A DNA stretch of 64,000 nt from Speluncibacter jeojiensis (lineage in GTDB: Bacteria > Actinomycetota > Actinomycetes > Mycobacteriales > Mycobacteriaceae). Made by a program: the position numbers and the translations under genes. Below, piece after piece: positions 62,452 to 64,000 of the stretch. The stretch spans positions 310,001 through 374,000 of the forward strand of contig NZ_JAAIVF010000004.1 in the NCBI RefSeq assembly GCF_029589495.1, written 5' to 3'. The notes beneath the pieces were generated by a model. It searched no databases. It worked only from the letters and a program-made list of their open reading frames with translations, and was not told where the DNA came from. The first letter of the stretch is position 1; each line of letters begins with the position of its first letter.

Positions 62452-64000
62452 ATGTCGACCACCACCGACCCCACCCCCGCCGCGCAGCCCGACCGCCCCA
62501 GCCGCGGCGAACTGCGGTCCCGGTTGTCCGAGCTGACCCTGCTCGACGAGCACCGGCTGCGACGCCGACTCGACCGCGCACGTTCCGGCCCCGACCACGA
62601 CAAGATCGCCGAGCAGATCACCCGCGCGCAGTCGCGGGTCGAGATGCGACGCGCATCGGTCCCGCCGATCCGCTATCCCGAGTCGCTGCCGGTCAGCGCC
62701 CGCCGCGACGACATCGCCGCCGCGATCGAGCAACACCAGGTGGTCGTCGTCGCCGGCGAGACCGGATCCGGCAAGACCACCCAGATCCCCAAGATCTGCC
62801 TCGAGCTCGGCCGCGGCGTGCGCGGGACCATCGGGCACACCCAGCCCCGGCGCATCGCCGCGCGCACCGTCGCCGAGCGCATCGCCGAGGAGCTCGACCG
62901 GCCGCTCGGGGAAACAGTCGGTTACACGGTGCGCTTCACCGATCACGCCTCCGACCGGACGCTGGTCAAGCTGATGACCGACGGCATCCTGCTCGCCGAG
63001 ATCCAGCGCGACCGGATGCTCCGCCAGTACGACACGCTGATCATCGACGAGGCCCACGAGCGCAGCCTCAACATCGACTTCATCCTCGGTTATCTCAAGC
63101 AGCTGTTGCCCCGGCGGCCCGACCTGAAGGTGATCATCACCTCGGCGACCATCGACCCGCAGCGGTTCGCCGAGCACTTCGCCGTCGACGGGGTGCCGGC
63201 CCCGATCGTGGAGGTCTCCGGCCGCACCTACCCGGTGGAGGTCCGCTATCGGCCGCTGACCGAGCAGGTCGGCGACCAGCTGGTGGACCGCGATCCGGTC
63301 GAGGCGATCTGCGACGCGGTCGCCGAACTGGGCCGCGAGGGTGACGGCGACGTCCTGGTGTTCCTGTCCGGCGAACGCGAGATCCGTGACACCGCCGACG
63401 CCCTGCGCGACCGCAAGCTGCGCAGTACCGAGATCCTCCCGCTGTATGCGCGGTTGTCCGCGGCCGAACAGCACCGGGTGTTCACCCCGCATGCCGGACG
63501 ACGAGTCGTGTTGTCCACCAATGTCGCCGAGACCTCGCTGACGGTGCCGGGCATCCGTTACGTGATCGACCCGGGCACCGCGCGGATCTCCCGATACTCG
63601 GTGCGCACCAAGGTCCAGCGCCTGCCGATCGAGCCGATCTCGCAGGCCTCGGCGCGTCAGCGGTCCGGACGCTGCGGCCGTGTCGCCGAGGGCATCTGCA
63701 TCCGGCTGTACTCGGAGGACGACTTCGAGTCCCGGCCGGAGTTCACCGAGCCCGAGATCCTGCGCACCAACCTCGCGGCGGTGATCCTGCAGATGGCCTC
63801 GCTCGGACTCGGTGACGTCGCGGCGTTCCCGTTCGTGCAACCGCCGGACCCGCGCAGCATCCGGGACGGCCTGGCGGTGCTCACCGAACTCGGCGCCATC
63901 GACGGCGCGGAGTCCGAAAAGGGGCCCACGCTCACCGCGATCGGCCGCTCGCTCGCCGCCCTGCCGGTCGACCCGCGGATGGCCCGCATGCTGCTCGAGG
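62452..64000 (+). CDS. hrpA: HrpA-type ATP-dependent RNA helicase, N-terminal part (runs off the window)
   Basis: About 516 codons are visible. After a charged leader (residues 1-75) the DEAH helicase core begins: AGETGSGKTTQIPKIC (motif I, residues about 101-116), TQPRRIAARTVAERIAEE (Ia), LIIDEAHERSLN (motif II), IITSATIDPQRFAEHF (III), VLVFLSGEREI (IV), LSTNVAETSLTVPG (V) and QRSGRCGRV (VI). It is the large DEAH RNA helicase involved in mRNA and ribosome processing. The 3' part (OB-fold and DUF3418-like region) is outside. ATG 62452 is the first Met after the divergent aminotransferase. Confidence 0.93.
   Translation, partial: MSTTTDPTPAAQPDRPSRGELRSRLSELTLLDEHRLRRRLDRARSGPDHDKIAEQITRAQSRVEMRRASVPPIRYPESLPVSARRDDIAAAIEQHQVVVVAGETGSGKTTQIPKICLELGRGVRGTIGHTQPRRIAARTVAERIAEELDRPLGETVGYTVRFTDHASDRTLVKLMTDGILLAEIQRDRMLRQYDTLIIDEAHERSLNIDFILGYLKQLLPRRPDLKVIITSATIDPQRFAEHFAVDGVPAPIVEVSGRTYPVEVRYRPLTEQVGDQLVDRDPVEAICDAVAELGREGDGDVLVFLSGEREIRDTADALRDRKLRSTEILPLYARLSAAEQHRVFTPHAGRRVVLSTNVAETSLTVPGIRYVIDPGTARISRYSVRTKVQRLPIEPISQASARQRSGRCGRVAEGICIRLYSEDDFESRPEFTEPEILRTNLAAVILQMASLGLGDVAAFPFVQPPDPRSIRDGLAVLTELGAIDGAESEKGPTLTAIGRSLAALPVDPRMARMLLE

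Noticed and set aside
1-64000. CRISPR array, tRNA or rRNA genes
   Set aside because: No regularly spaced repeats, cloverleaf-like genes with T-loop and anticodon signals, or rRNA core sequences were noticed anywhere in the window.

Overview
The window is about 70% G+C, densely packed with genes, and rich in GTG starts, as expected for an actinobacterium. From about 0.3 to 50.5 kb the gene order is that of the sigA-sigB-ideR block of the mycolic-acid actinobacteria (Mycobacteriales). It runs RNase D-like HRDC protein, dxs, TrmA-type RNA methyltransferase and APC permease, paired TrkA proteins (ceoB/ceoC), DUF3159, OB-fold protein, DUF3710, dut, DUF3093, DUF4193, cei, suhB, ppgK, sigA, YihY, DUF7455, sigB, ideR, DUF4192 and PAC2. 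Added genes such as fadA/fadB and galE directly after ideR point to a Rhodococcus/Gordonia/Tsukamurella-like genus rather than Mycobacterium. The genus is an inference. No rRNA, tRNA or CRISPR array was found.

Layout. 0-5.2 kb: start of an alpha/beta hydrolase gene, RNase D-like nuclease, fadA-fadB beta-oxidation operon with a strong terminator. 5.2-12.7 kb: HtrA-like protease, sugar-porter MFS, dxs, glutaminase-STAS-cNMP fusion, methyltransferase. 12.7-17.5 kb: RNA methyltransferase translationally coupled to an APC permease, and two TrkA-type K+ regulatory proteins. 17.5-21.3 kb: a pirin-like protein without the usual metal ligands, a drug-efflux MFS and two TetR regulators, with striking dyads at their promoters. 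21.3-28.5 kb: conserved small-protein block around dut, suhB and ppgK. 28.7-38.9 kb: sigA and sigB, each followed by a near-perfect intrinsic terminator, flanking a secreted lipase, two zinc-ribbon-like small proteins, a DEAD/DEAH helicase, YihY and a methyltransferase. 38.9-44.8 kb: an AcuC deacetylase and a GNAT/acyl-CoA-synthetase fusion in one operon, divergent from ideR-galE. 44.7-50.5 kb: DUF4192, a lipoprotein, PAC2 and a DUF3516 helicase.

50.5-62.4 kb is more accessory. A small helical protein and a DUF3558-like lipoprotein overlap at their ends. Next comes a scar in which a 3' piece of a probable RES-domain gene abuts the C-terminal third of an IS30-family transposase, which is itself joined in frame to an unidentified coding fragment. 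A PEP-mutase-like enzyme, DUF5997, a LysR effector domain without a DNA-binding domain, an MFS protein, the oxyR/ahpC-ahpD peroxide defence locus, a TetR/DHFR-like pair, a resuscitation-promoting-factor-like muralytic enzyme with LysM and a long leader, a YiiX-like protein and a class III aminotransferase follow. The window ends inside an HrpA-type helicase gene.

Themes: stress sigma factors and redox/iron control (SigB, IdeR, OxyR, AhpC/D), cell-wall and envelope upkeep (Cei, Rpf, YihY), acyl-CoA metabolism and possible protein acetylation (FadA/FadB, AcuC plus acetyltransferase), and several divergent regulator-target pairs with visible operator-like DNA. I did not find a convincing wholly new multi-gene system. 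The best leads are the headless LysR/DUF5997 pair, the metal-site-less pirin under a 40-bp dyad, the leaderless divergent dut promoter, and the RES/IS30 scar.
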